DNA of 64,000 bases. Source: Amycolatopsis sp. QT-25. Its GTDB lineage: Bacteria > Actinomycetota > Actinomycetes > Mycobacteriales > Pseudonocardiaceae. Under the pieces are notes generated by a model that did not search any database, was not told the DNA's origin, and worked only from the letters and a program-made list of their open reading frames with translations. The number at the start of each line of letters is the position of its first letter. Position 1 is the first letter of the stretch. The stretch spans positions 4,712,001-4,776,000 of the forward strand of contig NZ_CP120210.1 in NCBI RefSeq assembly GCF_029369745.1. Reading direction: 5' to 3'. Position numbers and translations under genes: made by a program. Shown here in pieces: positions 1-9,083 of this stretch.

Positions 1-291
1 GCCGCCGGCGGCCTTGCCTGCCAATCTGAGCTGAGTGAGGGGGAACTCGAGTGCGTCGAACTGCGCCGACCGGCTGCGCTGCTGGAGCAGCGGCGAGGCC
101 GGTACCGGGGGCAGCAGCATCGTCCGCGCGAATGAGTCCGCGGCGTGGAGCAGCCGCCGGATCGACGGAACGCGCCGCTGGGAGGCCTGAGGCCAGCGGG
201 CTTTGCGGAGGCGGCCGGCGGCGTGCCCTACCGCCGAGGGCAGCCGGGCGGCTTGCCTGCCCAGACGCCCGGCCAGCAGCACCGCACCGGA
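1..291 (-). pseudogene. WS/DGAT-type acyltransferase fragment, cut by the left edge
   Basis: Read on the minus strand this stretch is open with strongly G/C-biased third positions. Near the edge it encodes residues resembling SPLL-(x)n-FDALEFPLTQLRLAGKAAGG. In wax ester synthase/diacylglycerol acyltransferases the same arrangement (SPLN...RRFxxLDVPLxxLRAAAKAxGG) precedes the TVNDAFLA segment, which here would lie beyond the window edge. The expected upstream HHxxxDG active-site region is not found in frame: codon bias fades near 290-320, where the MarR gene begins on the other strand. A GTG at 282 could serve as a start, but the protein would lack its catalytic N-terminal half, so a truncated remnant is more likely. 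The family assignment rests on this one motif. Confidence 0.45.
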
Positions 292-349
292 CGCTGGCCG
301 GGATCGGCGTAGTGAAGCCGCAAACCTCCTCGGAGCCGCGTCCCTGCTG

Positions 350-811
350 GTGACCGGCTCGGTCCGGGAGGCGGTGACGACGGCGGTGGGCGCGGGTGGC
401 GCTCTCGGAGAGGCCCTGATCGCCATCAAGGACCAACCGGACAGAACTGCGGAATGGCTGTCGGAGGTCTTGCACATCTCGCAACCGGGCACCGCCCACC
501 TCGTCCGGCGGCTCATCGATCAGGGATGGGTCACGCGGCCCGACCGAGGCCGCGCCAGACCTCTGCGGCTGACCCCGGCAGGTGAGCGGCAAGCGGCTTC
601 GGCCCTGGCCGGCCGGAAGGCGGTGCTGGACCGGTTTGTCGGGCGGCTGTCCGAGGAGCAATGCGGGCAGCTGATCGCGATCACAGGCGCCTTACTGAGC
701 ACGGAGGCCCGCAGCGAGAGCCTTCTGGCCGAGCTGTGCCGGCTGTGCGATCGGGCGAGCTGCCCGGCCTGCCCGGTGCACGAAGGTTGGCAACGAAACT
801 GCAGTGGATGA
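350..811 (+). CDS. MarR-family winged-helix regulator with Cys-rich tail, 5' end unresolved
   Basis: The product has the MarR winged-helix order. Helices LSEVLHIS and QPGTAHLVRRLIDQGWV form the DNA-reading unit, followed by a wing (RPDRGRARPLRLTPAGE) and a dimerisation helix. The tail carries cysteines spaced CxxC-x4-CxxC and a final Cys, an arrangement I recall from one MarR subgroup; a metal or redox role is only inferred. Helix 1 appears to begin around base 317, upstream of the GTG at 350. The only conventional in-frame start further up is a TTG at 203, inside the antisense acyltransferase fragment. The true start is therefore unresolved, or the gene has lost its 5' end in the same rearrangement. 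Confidence 0.6.
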   Translation: MTGSVREAVTTAVGAGGALGEALIAIKDQPDRTAEWLSEVLHISQPGTAHLVRRLIDQGWVTRPDRGRARPLRLTPAGERQAASALAGRKAVLDRFVGRLSEEQCGQLIAITGALLSTEARSESLLAELCRLCDRASCPACPVHEGWQRNCSG

Positions 812-1034
812 GTCGCGCCAGGCTGTCCGGATTGCCCGCCACCGACGTCGACCCGGACCCGGCCAGGCACACCGCCTCCCCGAGGTCGAGGGACACCTGG
901 TCCCGCTCCCCCGGCCTGCCCGCGAAACCGCCGCCGGACTTCGTGCTCGACCCGATCAATCCGCCGAGACCAGCAGCTCCGAAACCTGTGGTGCCGCCTC
1001 GACCACCCGGCGGCAAGACTTGCGCCCGTCCCGG

Positions 1035-1157
1035 CCAAGCGCCCGGCGCTATGGGTGGTGGTGAGAAGGTGTTCCATGAGGTGATGGAACTGCTCGACCT
1101 CGGCTGGTGACCAGTCTCCGGTGAGTTCAGCGAAGGTCTTTCCTGTTACTTGCCAGC
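1035..1157 (-). pseudogene. MarR-family regulator remnant (C-terminal part)
   Basis: The minus strand encodes VTGKTFAELTGDWSPAEVEQ followed by FHHLMEHLL. This matches the end of MarR proteins, where the gene closes with a helix of the type LTxxWxxEEVxxFxxLMxRL. No winged helix is found upstream in any frame, so only the dimerisation tail survives. The call rests on a short segment. Confidence 0.35.
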
Positions 1158-1323
1158 AGCCTCGACAAGGGCGGCTCCGCGTCGGCGCCGATCGGGTTTC
1201 GTGAGACCTGATGGCAGCCAAAGCTCATCGATGTGTTCCTTGAACCAGGTTCAGGGGTAGAGCGCGCCGCTCCAAGCATGCGGTCTCTCGTTCGGCCAGA
1301 GGTTATCCCCGTCGGGCAGTGTG

Positions 1324-1388
1324 GTGCGAAAGCCACTTCGCGATACGAGACGTCACAATCTGCAACGCCGCGAAAGTGGCTCTCGCAC
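1324..1388. terminator. Imperfect long hairpin downstream of the MFS gene
   Basis: Bases 1324-1342 and 1369-1388 are near-perfect inverted complements built around GCGAAAGCCACT / AGTGGCTCTCGC, with a 26-base loop. The hairpin lies 40 bases past the stop of the minus-strand MFS gene and has no T-tract. It probably stabilises or terminates that transcript. Confidence 0.4.
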
Positions 1389-1429
1389 CATCGCGAGTCC
1401 CGCGCCGAAACGTCACGGTCTGCCCGGTT

Positions 1430-2599
1430 TCACCAGAGCGCGGCGATGGCCGGCCCGAAGGCCGCCCCCAAAAGGTAGGTGAGGTTGAACAAGCCCATCC
1501 CCGCCGCGCGGTGCGAGCCGGCGGCGTCTCCGGCTCGCACGGCGTAGACACCCTGTCCCGAAGCCGCCGCGAGCGATGCCAGTGCCTGCGCGATCAGCAG
1601 CGCGGCTGGGGAAGCACTCACTCCCGCGAGCGTCAGCGCGAGAACGGCGAGTGCCGGGAACAGCACCGCCACCGCCCGGAACGGGGTCTTCGCCGTCGCC
1701 GCGATGACCACATAGGACACCAGCCCACCGAACAGCAGCGGCCACAGGATCGCGAGCCCGACCTCTCCGCTGGTCCACCCGGACTCCGCGGTCAACCGCG
1801 GCGGCAGCATGTACATCAACCCGAAGTTGACCACCGCCAGCGCGAACGCGAGCCCGGCGGCGGTCAGGAAGACCGGCGTCCGCAGGAGCGCGGCGGGCAC
1901 GAACCCGTCCGGCCGCGCTCGCAGGTGCCCGGCCAGCAGGACCGCGATGACGACGACCGCGATTCCCGCGGGCAGCCAGTAATGCGGCACGAACACGAGC
2001 GCGGTGACCAGCGCGGTCACCAGGACCGCACCGATCGGGTCGAACCTCGCCGGTACGGCCGGTGTCCTGGGGGCCGACCGCAGCGCGGCAGGCACGGCGA
2101 GCAGGCTGAGCGCGGGCAATGCCAGCGCGAATCGCCAGCCGAGCGCGTCGCCGATCAGGTCACCGACCAACGGCGACGCCGAGCCGACCACCGCCAGTGA
2201 CGAGGTGACGAGGCCCATCGCGCGCGCCGACCCGGCGAGGGTCATGCCCATCGTGGTGAAGCCTGCGGTGCCCAGCCCTTGCAGCGCGCTGCCGGCGATC
2301 AGTACCGGCAACCACGGCACGGTCGCCACCGCGACCGCGCCCGCCAGCACCAGCGCGGCACAGGCGAGCAACGCGGTCCGGGCGCCTCGATGACTCTGCA
2401 ACCCGGCGAGCAGCGGGGTACCGACGGCGATCCCCCAGCCGAACGCCGTCACGATCCACGTCACCGCGCCGATTCCGGTGCCGAACGCCGCCGCGGCGTC
2501 GGGCAGGATCAGCGAGGGCCCGGCGATCCCGAACGACAGCGGACCGGCCAGCAAAGCCAGCCATGGCCCTGAGATCCGGGCGCGCACCGGCGCGGTCAT
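1430..2599 (-). CDS. MFS transporter
   Basis: This 389-residue, almost entirely hydrophobic protein has about 12 membrane spans. It shows major-facilitator features: a first half beginning LALLAGPLSFGIAGPSLILPD, a central break near APRTPAVPARFDPIG, and a second half of comparable size. It is most like drug-efflux (DHA) members, though the substrate cannot be read from sequence. Its ATG overlaps the stop of the flavin reductase gene (ATGA), so the two are translationally coupled. An exporter beside an ene-reductase suggests removal of an electrophilic compound or its reduced product. The divergent LuxR protein is the likely regulator. Confidence 0.85.
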   Translation of the reverse strand: MTAPVRARISGPWLALLAGPLSFGIAGPSLILPDAAAAFGTGIGAVTWIVTAFGWGIAVGTPLLAGLQSHRGARTALLACAALVLAGAVAVATVPWLPVLIAGSALQGLGTAGFTTMGMTLAGSARAMGLVTSSLAVVGSASPLVGDLIGDALGWRFALALPALSLLAVPAALRSAPRTPAVPARFDPIGAVLVTALVTALVFVPHYWLPAGIAVVVIAVLLAGHLRARPDGFVPAALLRTPVFLTAAGLAFALAVVNFGLMYMLPPRLTAESGWTSGEVGLAILWPLLFGGLVSYVVIAATAKTPFRAVAVLFPALAVLALTLAGVSASPAALLIAQALASLAAASGQGVYAVRAGDAAGSHRAAGMGLFNLTYLLGAAFGPAIAALW

Positions 2600-3669
2600 C
2601 GCTCGGCCAAGGTGGGGTAGTCGGTGTAGCCGCGGTGGTCGCCGCCGTAGAAGCTCGTGGGATCGGCGGCGGTGAACGGGCCACCGGCGGCGATCCGGGC
2701 GGGCAGGTCCGGATTGGCCAGCCACAGCTGGCCGAGGCTGATCGCGTCGGCGACGTCGTCCCGCAGGGCGTCCACGCCGTCCGCCGCGGTCGCCGGTTCC
2801 TCGCCCGCCGGGTGCGGGTTGAGGATGAGCGTGCCCGGCCACTCGGCGCGAATGAGCTTGGTGACGTCCCGCGTGCCGAACTCCGAGATGTGCACGTAAG
2901 CCAGTCCAACCGGGACCAGTGCGCGGATGAGTGCCGGGTACAGGGTTTCGGTGTCGCTCTCCCGCGTGCCGTTGAGGGTCGAGCCGGGAGACAGCCGGAT
3001 GCCGGTGCGTTCCGGGCCGATGGCGTCGCCTATGGCCCGCGCCACCTCGACCGCGAACCGGATCCGGTTCTCGATCGGGCCGCCGTAGACATCCGTGCGC
3101 CGGTTGGTGTTGCCGGCGAGGAACTGGTGGATCAGGTAGCCGCTGGCACCGTGCAGTTCGACACCGTCGAATCCGGCCTCCCGCGCCAGCCGGGCGGAGG
3201 CGACGAAATCCTCCACGGATCGGGCGATGTCCGCCAGGGTCATCTCCCGCGGTTCGGGGTGATCGAGCAGGCCGTCCGGGGTGTACAGCTGTTCGCCGGA
3301 CGGGATCGCCGACGGCGCGAGCGGCAGGCTGCCGTCCGGGTAGAGGGACGGGTGCCCGATGCGGCCGGAGTGCATCAGCTGGACGAAGATCCGCCCGCCC
3401 CGCGCGTGCACGGCATCGGTGACCACGCGCCACGCGGTGGCCTGCTCCGGCGTGTGCAGTCCCGGAGTGTCGATGTAGCCCTGGCCGATGACGCAGGGTT
3501 GCGTGCCTTCCGTGATGATCAGCCCGGCCCCGGCCCGCTGTGCGTAGTATTCGGCGGTCAGGTCGGTAACCAGGCCGCCCTTCGCGCGGCTACGCGTCAT
3601 CGGAGCCATGACCAGGCGGTTCGGCAAGGACAGGGTGCCCGCGGTGAGCGGGGTCAGCAACATGTTCAT
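2596..3669 (-). CDS. Old yellow enzyme family ene-reductase (FMN)
   Basis: A 357-residue TIM-barrel flavoprotein of the OYE/NemA group, which uses FMN and NAD(P)H to reduce C=C bonds of unsaturated carbonyl compounds. Visible landmarks are the MAPMTRSRA strand near residue 21, FVQLMHSGRIGHP near 95-107, VELHGASGYLIHQFL at 170-184 and NTNRRTDVYGGPIENR at 187-202. Family members bind substrate through His-x-x-His or His-x-x-Asn followed by Tyr; here the triad reads H173, S176, Y178, so the second ligand is serine. The start MNMLL at 3669 is preferred over a longer frame because family proteins begin there. It is the first gene of the operon with the MFS transporter. Confidence 0.9.
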   Translation of the reverse strand: MNMLLTPLTAGTLSLPNRLVMAPMTRSRAKGGLVTDLTAEYYAQRAGAGLIITEGTQPCVIGQGYIDTPGLHTPEQATAWRVVTDAVHARGGRIFVQLMHSGRIGHPSLYPDGSLPLAPSAIPSGEQLYTPDGLLDHPEPREMTLADIARSVEDFVASARLAREAGFDGVELHGASGYLIHQFLAGNTNRRTDVYGGPIENRIRFAVEVARAIGDAIGPERTGIRLSPGSTLNGTRESDTETLYPALIRALVPVGLAYVHISEFGTRDVTKLIRAEWPGTLILNPHPAGEEPATAADGVDALRDDVADAISLGQLWLANPDLPARIAAGGPFTAADPTSFYGGDHRGYTDYPTLAER

Positions 3670-3773
3670 GCGCTGAAGCTTGATCCGTTCCCGCCTTCGG
3701 CGAATCGGTAAGGTTTCCGTACCGGGTACTGGGATTCGACCTACGTACCTCACGCACGGTCACGGAGGCGGGT

Positions 3774-6386
3774 GTGCTGTACGGCAGAGCGGGCGAGCAG
3801 GCGGCCATCGAAGCGCTGCTCGCGGCGGCTCGCGATGGCCGAAGCGGCTCACTGGTGGTGCGCGGCGAAGCGGGTATCGGGAAGTCCGCGCTGCTGGACT
3901 GGGCCGCCGAAGCCGCCGACGGGCTGCGTGTGCTGTCGGTGACCGGAATCGAGGCCGAAGCCGATCTGGCGTTCGGCGGGCTGGTGCAACTGCTGTGGCC
4001 GATCCAGGACCGGCTCACCACGTTGCCCGCCCCGCAGGCGGAGGCGTTGCGCGCGGTACTGGACTCGGGCCGGACCGGCGGACAGGACCGGTTCGTATCC
4101 GGGCTCGCCGTGCTCACCCTCCTCGCCGACGTCGCCGAAGACGGTCCGGTGCTGTGCCTGATCGACGACGCACAGTGGCTGGACCGCACGACCGCCGACG
4201 CGTTGCTGTTCGCCGCCCGGCGGCTGGCCGCGGACCGGGTCGCGATGCTGTTCGGCGCGAGGGACACCGGTTTCCCCGCTCCGGATCTGCCGGAACTGCG
4301 CCCGGCCCGGCTCGACGCGGCGGACGCCAGGCGACTGCTCGCCGAACGCGGGCTGGCACCTCCGTCGCCGTCGCAGGTCTTCGAGGAATCGGCGGGCAAT
4401 CCGCTGGCGCTGCTCGAATTCGCCGCCGCGCAACAGGAACCCCACGTCGCCGCCGGGCCGCTGCCGGTCGCCGACCGCGTGCTGGCGGGCTTCCGCGCGC
4501 AGATCAGCGCGCTGCCGTCGCGGACCCGGCTGATGATGCTCATCGCGGCAGCCGAGGGACGCGGGCATCTGCCGACGCTGCTCGGTGCCGCAGAGGCGCT
4601 GGGAGTCGATCTCACCGACCTGGAGCCCGCCGAAACCGCGCGGCTTCTGGACGTCACTCCGACGACGGTCACTTTCCGGCATCCGCTGATCGGCACGGCC
4701 GCCTACCAGGGTGCCGTGCTCGCGCGCCGGGTCACGGTGCACCAAGCGCTCGCCGAGTCCACTTCGGACGCCGACTGCCGGGTCCGGCATCTCGCCGCGG
4801 CCACCACCGCTCCCGACGAGCGGATCGCCGCCGAGATCGAACGCTCGGCCGAACGCGCGCGGGCCCGGACGGCGTTCACCGCCGCTGCCGGCTTGTATCG
4901 GCAGGCAGCTCAGCTCACCGTGGAAACCGGTGCACAAGCGGCACGGTTGAGGAAGGCAGCGGAACTGGCTTTCGCCGCCGGGCACGGGCAACTGGCCGCG
5001 GAACTGGTCCGGCAGGCGGAGCCGGTGACCGACGACACCAAGGCGCGCGCCGGTTTGGCGCAGGTGCGGGCTGTTGTGGAGTTCGAACGGGGAGACTGCC
5101 GTGCGGCCGCGCGTCTGCTGGTCGAGCACGCCCAGTCCGCCGAACCGGCCGACGCGGTGGCGATGGCGCGCACCGGCGCCCGGTACGCCTGGTTCTCCGG
5201 CGACCGGGAAGCCGTGCACGCCGCGAACGACGCGCTGAACGGTACCGACCCGCTGATCCGGGGCATGGCGGCATTGGTGACCGACGACTTCGCGGCCGGG
5301 TTGCCCCTGCTGGCCGAGTTCGTCAAGCGGGCACCGAACTCCGACCCAGCCCGGACATACAGCGCGATGATCCTCGGCGACGACACGGCGACCAGGGAGC
5401 TCGCGTCCGCCGAGGTGGCTCGCTGCCGTCGCGACGGGCTGATCGGCGTCCTCCCTCAAGTGCTGCAAGACCTCGCGGGGGCACAGGTTTCGGCCGGGCT
5501 GCACCGGGACGCCGCCGCGTCGGTGGCCGAAGCGGTACGGATCTCTCGTGACACCGGCTCGCACCGGCGGCTGCCCCGGCTGGACGCCGTGATGGCGCGG
5601 GTGGCGGCGATCGAAGGTGACGAGCGGCGCTGCCAGGAGCTGTCGGAGATGACGCCGGATGCCGGTGGCGCGGCGAGCGTGGCCGCACTCGCGCTGCTCG
5701 ACCTCGGCCTCGGCCGTTACAAGTCCACTTTGGATCGGATGGCAACCGTACGGCGCGGCCCGCTCGGTTACACGACGGTCGTCCTCATGGCGGCCGCCGA
5801 CGAGTTGGAGGCAGCGGTGCGCCTGGGCGATCCGGGCCGGGCCGAAACCCCGTTCCAGCGATTCGAAGCGTGGGCGACGGCAGGCGGGCAGCCGTGGGCG
5901 GAGGCCGTCGCCGCGCGATGTCGCGCCATGCTGGGCGATGACGAGTCGCAGTACCTGCGCGCGCTGGACTTGCACTCGACCGGTGAGCGGCCCTTCGAGC
6001 GTGCGCGTACGGAACTGCTCTACGGCGAATGGCTACGTCGAGCCAAACGCCGCAGCGACGCCCGCGTCCCGTTACGCTCGGCGATGAAAATCTTCTCGCG
6101 GCTGCACGCGAAACCCTGGACCGAGCGCGCCTCGATCGAACTCGAGGCCACCGGCGACTCCGGCCCAGCGACCGAACCCGCCGCCGCGAACCCGCTGGAT
6201 CGCCTTACCCCGCAAGAACTGCAGGTGGTCCGGCTCGCTGCGGACGGTGGTACGAGCCGGGAAATCGCCGCGCAGCTGTTCCTCAGCCCGCGAACGGTCG
6301 AGCACCACCTGTACCGGGCTTTCCCGAAACTCGGCGTGCGATCCCGACGAGAGCTGGCTCGCTTGGACCTCCGCCAAGTGCAGTGA
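3774..6386 (+). CDS. Large ATP-binding LuxR-type regulator (LAL family)
   Basis: An 870-residue regulator. The Walker A motif GEAGIGKS lies at residues 31-38 and Walker B is VLCLIDDAQWLD near 125-136. A long helical TPR-like middle follows, and a C-terminal LuxR helix-turn-helix begins at LTPQELQVVRLAADGGTSRE and includes SPRTVEHHLYRAFPKLGV. Proteins of this build are single-gene, ATP-dependent activators of degradation or biosynthetic operons. The GTG start is supported by a GGAGG five bases upstream. It is divergent from the ene-reductase/MFS operon, with a gap of about 100 bases, and is its likely activator. The inducer is unknown. Confidence 0.9.
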   Translation: MLYGRAGEQAAIEALLAAARDGRSGSLVVRGEAGIGKSALLDWAAEAADGLRVLSVTGIEAEADLAFGGLVQLLWPIQDRLTTLPAPQAEALRAVLDSGRTGGQDRFVSGLAVLTLLADVAEDGPVLCLIDDAQWLDRTTADALLFAARRLAADRVAMLFGARDTGFPAPDLPELRPARLDAADARRLLAERGLAPPSPSQVFEESAGNPLALLEFAAAQQEPHVAAGPLPVADRVLAGFRAQISALPSRTRLMMLIAAAEGRGHLPTLLGAAEALGVDLTDLEPAETARLLDVTPTTVTFRHPLIGTAAYQGAVLARRVTVHQALAESTSDADCRVRHLAAATTAPDERIAAEIERSAERARARTAFTAAAGLYRQAAQLTVETGAQAARLRKAAELAFAAGHGQLAAELVRQAEPVTDDTKARAGLAQVRAVVEFERGDCRAAARLLVEHAQSAEPADAVAMARTGARYAWFSGDREAVHAANDALNGTDPLIRGMAALVTDDFAAGLPLLAEFVKRAPNSDPARTYSAMILGDDTATRELASAEVARCRRDGLIGVLPQVLQDLAGAQVSAGLHRDAAASVAEAVRISRDTGSHRRLPRLDAVMARVAAIEGDERRCQELSEMTPDAGGAASVAALALLDLGLGRYKSTLDRMATVRRGPLGYTTVVLMAAADELEAAVRLGDPGRAETPFQRFEAWATAGGQPWAEAVAARCRAMLGDDESQYLRALDLHSTGERPFERARTELLYGEWLRRAKRRSDARVPLRSAMKIFSRLHAKPWTERASIELEATGDSGPATEPAAANPLDRLTPQELQVVRLAADGGTSREIAAQLFLSPRTVEHHLYRAFPKLGVRSRRELARLDLRQVQ

Positions 6387-7018
6387 ACCGCGCGGCTCGG
6401 GCTCCCACTTGTCGCCTTCTCCCCCGGATCACGGCAGCACCGTGCCGTTCCCGTCGTCGATCCGAGAACTCGACGTGAAGCCGGCCGCCCGGAAGCGGGG
6501 CGATCGTCGCTGCGGGCAGCCAAACCGATGCATCCTTGCCCGCCCTGAACACGGCCGCCGCTGTGCTGACCGAAACCGGAAAATCGAGGTCAGGTACCAG
6601 CTTCAGCGCATGCGGGCCGAACAACGACCCGCGCTGTGCGTACCCAGCGGCTCGGCCGCGGGCGGCCAGCTCACCGAGACGCACCGGGTTCTCCGTTGAT
6701 CGCCAACGCGAGTCGGGTTCGGCGGATCGGCCGGTAGGCGATCGAGTCATGATTTCCGTCGGCCCAGTGTTCGAGAGCGTCTCCCGCTGACTCGACCGCC
6801 GTAGGAGCGCCGACAAGGTGCTCTCCTTTGTGGTCGGCTCCGCATCGACACGCGACGTCGACAATGGCAGGCACAGTAAGACGTGGTCCGAGGTCGCGGC
6901 TGTAAGACCCAGGGCCCAGAGGCAGCGGACATGATCGGTCCCCGGTCCGACGCGCGCGGGTGTCCCGCTGGAATTGACTGTCGGGCAACGTGATCGCACC
7001 GGACGGGAAGAAGACCTG
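6387..7018. other. Intergenic stretch with a possible minus-strand remnant
   Basis: I recognise no gene here. Between about 6470 and 6750 the minus strand has a moderately G/C-biased open frame containing RLGELAARGRAAGYAQRG and GPHALKLVPDLDFPVSV, which may be an eroded gene of unknown family. The final 200 bases presumably hold the promoter of the ABC operon. Confidence 0.3.
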
Positions 7019-7723
7019 ATGCTCAAGTTCGACCAGCTCACCAAGCGACGAGGAGCGGCGACGATCCTCTCCGACGTCAGTTTCGAAGCGCGCCCTGGGA
7101 GGGTGACCGGATTTCTCGGGCCCAACGGCGCCGGGAAGTCGTCCACCCTGCGGATCCTGCTCGGACTCGACCGTCCGACCTCGGGAACCGCGCTGCTCGA
7201 CGGCGTCCCCTTCGCCGAGTTGCGAGATCCCCTGCGCAAGGTCGGTGCCGTACTGGACGGCTCGGGGGCGCATCGTGCGCGCACCGGACGGGCGCATCTG
7301 AAGTGGATCGCCGCGGCGGGCGGTATCCCTCGTGGCAGGGTGGACGAGGTCTTGGCGGAGGTCGGCTTGTCCGAGGCGGCGGGCAAACGCGTCGGTGGTT
7401 ACTCGCTCGGGATGGGGCGACGGCTGGCCTTGGCGGCGGCGCTGCTCGGCGATCCTGAGGTGCTGGTCCTCGACGAACCGGTCAACGGCCTCGATCCGGA
7501 AGGGATCCGCTGGATCCGGGGTTTCCTCCGCGAGCGTGCCGGGGACGGGCGCACCGTCCTGTTGTCGAGCCATCTCATGGGAGAACTGTCCGAGACGGTC
7601 GACGACGTCGTGGTCATCAACGGCGGCAGGATCGTCGCACAGGGAACGCTCGCCGAAGTCGTCGGCGAACACCGGAACCTGGAGAACGCCTTCTTCGCGC
7701 TCACGGCGGGGGCCGTGCGATGA
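7019..7723 (+). CDS. ABC transporter ATP-binding protein
   Basis: A 234-residue ABC-2 type ATPase. It has Walker A GPNGAGKSS near residue 37, signature YSLGMGRRLALA, Walker B VLVLDEPVNGLDPEG and the H-loop SSHLMGEL. The ATG at 7019 is preferred over a GTG at 6974 because a GGGAAGAAG ribosome site sits just before it and homologues begin LKFDQLTK. The gene overlaps the first permease by ATGA, making a three-gene exporter operon. The convergent two-component system 3' of the operon is a classic arrangement for sensing peptides or membrane-active antibiotics. The substrate is not deducible. Confidence 0.92.
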   Translation: MLKFDQLTKRRGAATILSDVSFEARPGRVTGFLGPNGAGKSSTLRILLGLDRPTSGTALLDGVPFAELRDPLRKVGAVLDGSGAHRARTGRAHLKWIAAAGGIPRGRVDEVLAEVGLSEAAGKRVGGYSLGMGRRLALAAALLGDPEVLVLDEPVNGLDPEGIRWIRGFLRERAGDGRTVLLSSHLMGELSETVDDVVVINGGRIVAQGTLAEVVGEHRNLENAFFALTAGAVR

Positions 7724-8457
7724 GGGCTTATCGGGGCGAACTGCGCAAGCTCGTCTCCCTGCCGTCGGTCTGGGCCGCGGTCGCGGTCGGCGTACTGGTC
7801 CCGGCCACCCTCACGGTCCTCAACGCGAAGTCGGCGGTCGCGGCCGGTCGCGGCGGCCACGCGGACATCGGGTTCCAGGAACTCGCGTTCGGCGTGGTGG
7901 GGGCGGTGGTCCTGGGTGTCGTCGCGGTGAGCAGCGAGTACACCACCGAGGGGGAGAACGCCGGTGGCGGCCGTCAGATCACCACGAGCCTCACGGCCGT
8001 GCCGTCGCGGCGGCGGTTGCTGGTCGCGAAGCTGACGGCGGTGATCACCGCGATCGCCACCCTGGCGGCGGTCTCCTCGGCCATCACCTTGATGACGGTC
8101 GAAGCACTGTTGGGTGAGGGAGCCGGCGTCAGTGGCCTCGGACGCCTGCCCGGAGTCGTCCTCTACTGGGTACTGACGGCACTGCTCGCGTCCGGCCTGA
8201 CTTTGCTGACGCGTAACGGAATACTGCCGCTCACCGTGCTGATCCTGAACACGTCGGTGGTCACGGTCACCTACCTGCTCGCGAAACTCACGCCGCTGGC
8301 CGTGTTCTTCCCCGACCTGGCCGGGATCCGGATGTTCGTCGAGCGAGTGGATTTGCCCGTCCGACTCGCCCCGGTCACCGGCGGCCTGGTGATGACGGCC
8401 TGGGTCGCGGCGTTGCTCGCCGCGGGTTTCCTGGTCTTCCGCGGGAGGGACGCATGA
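7720..8457 (+). CDS. ABC-2 type transporter permease
   Basis: A 245-residue membrane protein beginning MRAYRGELRKLVSLPSVWA, the short cytoplasmic start typical of ABC-2 permeases. About six membrane spans follow; the second span is followed by the conserved EYTTEGENAGGGRQITTSL turn, seen in family members as SEYRxGTxxxxL. It overlaps both the ATPase before it and the second permease after it by four bases. The two permeases are related but not identical, which suggests a heterodimeric channel. Confidence 0.88.
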   Translation: MRAYRGELRKLVSLPSVWAAVAVGVLVPATLTVLNAKSAVAAGRGGHADIGFQELAFGVVGAVVLGVVAVSSEYTTEGENAGGGRQITTSLTAVPSRRRLLVAKLTAVITAIATLAAVSSAITLMTVEALLGEGAGVSGLGRLPGVVLYWVLTALLASGLTLLTRNGILPLTVLILNTSVVTVTYLLAKLTPLAVFFPDLAGIRMFVERVDLPVRLAPVTGGLVMTAWVAALLAAGFLVFRGRDA

Positions 8458-9074
8458 CGAGCGGCCGGGCGATCCGCGCCGAGACACTCAAACTACTCAG
8501 CCTGCCGGCGACGTACTGCACCGTGCTGGGCACGATCGGCGTTGCGGCGGTCCTCGCGATCGCGTTCTCACGGCAGGGCGTCTCACCCGTCGGCTATCCG
8601 CAGGCGGGGTTCATCGTCCTCGGCGTCATCGCTGCGACGTCGGAGTACCGCGATGGCCAGATTTACCTGACCCTCATCGCCATGCCACGCCGGATCGTCC
8701 AACATCTGGCCAAACTGGGCGCCCTGCTGATCGTGAGTGTCCCCACGGCCACCTTCACCGTGCTGGTCGGCGTCCAAGTGGCCGGCGGACCGTGGCCCGA
8801 CGCGGTGGGAGCGAGTGTCCATCTCGTACTGACCTCTGTGCTGTCCGCCGCCGTCGCGACGGTCTTGCGGCGGAGTGTTCCGGCGGTGGCCGGGTTGCTC
8901 GGGTACTACTTCATCGTGGGCCCGCTTCTCCGGGATCGGGTCACGTTCGCGGCATACCTGCCGGACGCCGCAAATCACGACCTCGCCGCGTTCGGCGATG
9001 CGATCATCGTGCTGGGGTGGGTGCTCGTCGCGGTGGCATTCTCCGCGACCATGTTCCACCGGCGGGACGCTTGA
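8454..9074 (+). CDS. ABC-2 type transporter permease, second subunit
   Basis: A 206-residue membrane protein of the same family as its upstream neighbour. It has ALxIxAETLKLLSLPAT-like entry residues, a conserved SEYRDGQIYLTL turn after the second span, and about six membrane segments. It ends ten bases before the convergent response regulator, so the two transcripts meet tail to tail. No hairpin is obvious in that gap. Confidence 0.85.
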   Translation: MTSGRAIRAETLKLLSLPATYCTVLGTIGVAAVLAIAFSRQGVSPVGYPQAGFIVLGVIAATSEYRDGQIYLTLIAMPRRIVQHLAKLGALLIVSVPTATFTVLVGVQVAGGPWPDAVGASVHLVLTSVLSAAVATVLRRSVPAVAGLLGYYFIVGPLLRDRVTFAAYLPDAANHDLAAFGDAIIVLGWVLVAVAFSATMFHRRDA

Positions 9075-9083
9075 TCGCGTGCC

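Larger units (their letters stand above)
812..1429. other. Gene-poor decayed stretch
   Basis: No intact gene is visible in these 618 bases. A MarR remnant (about 1035-1157, minus) and an imperfect hairpin (1324-1388) are listed separately. The motif CGTCAC-NN-TCTGC occurs twice, near 1350-1363 and 1410-1424. The stretch looks like a scar between an older gene set and the operon that starts at 3669. Confidence 0.5.

Noticed and set aside
3849..5975. A 708-residue open frame antisense to the LAL regulator
   Set aside because: It has no recognisable domain and follows codon bias of the real gene on the other strand, a common effect in 70% GC DNA.
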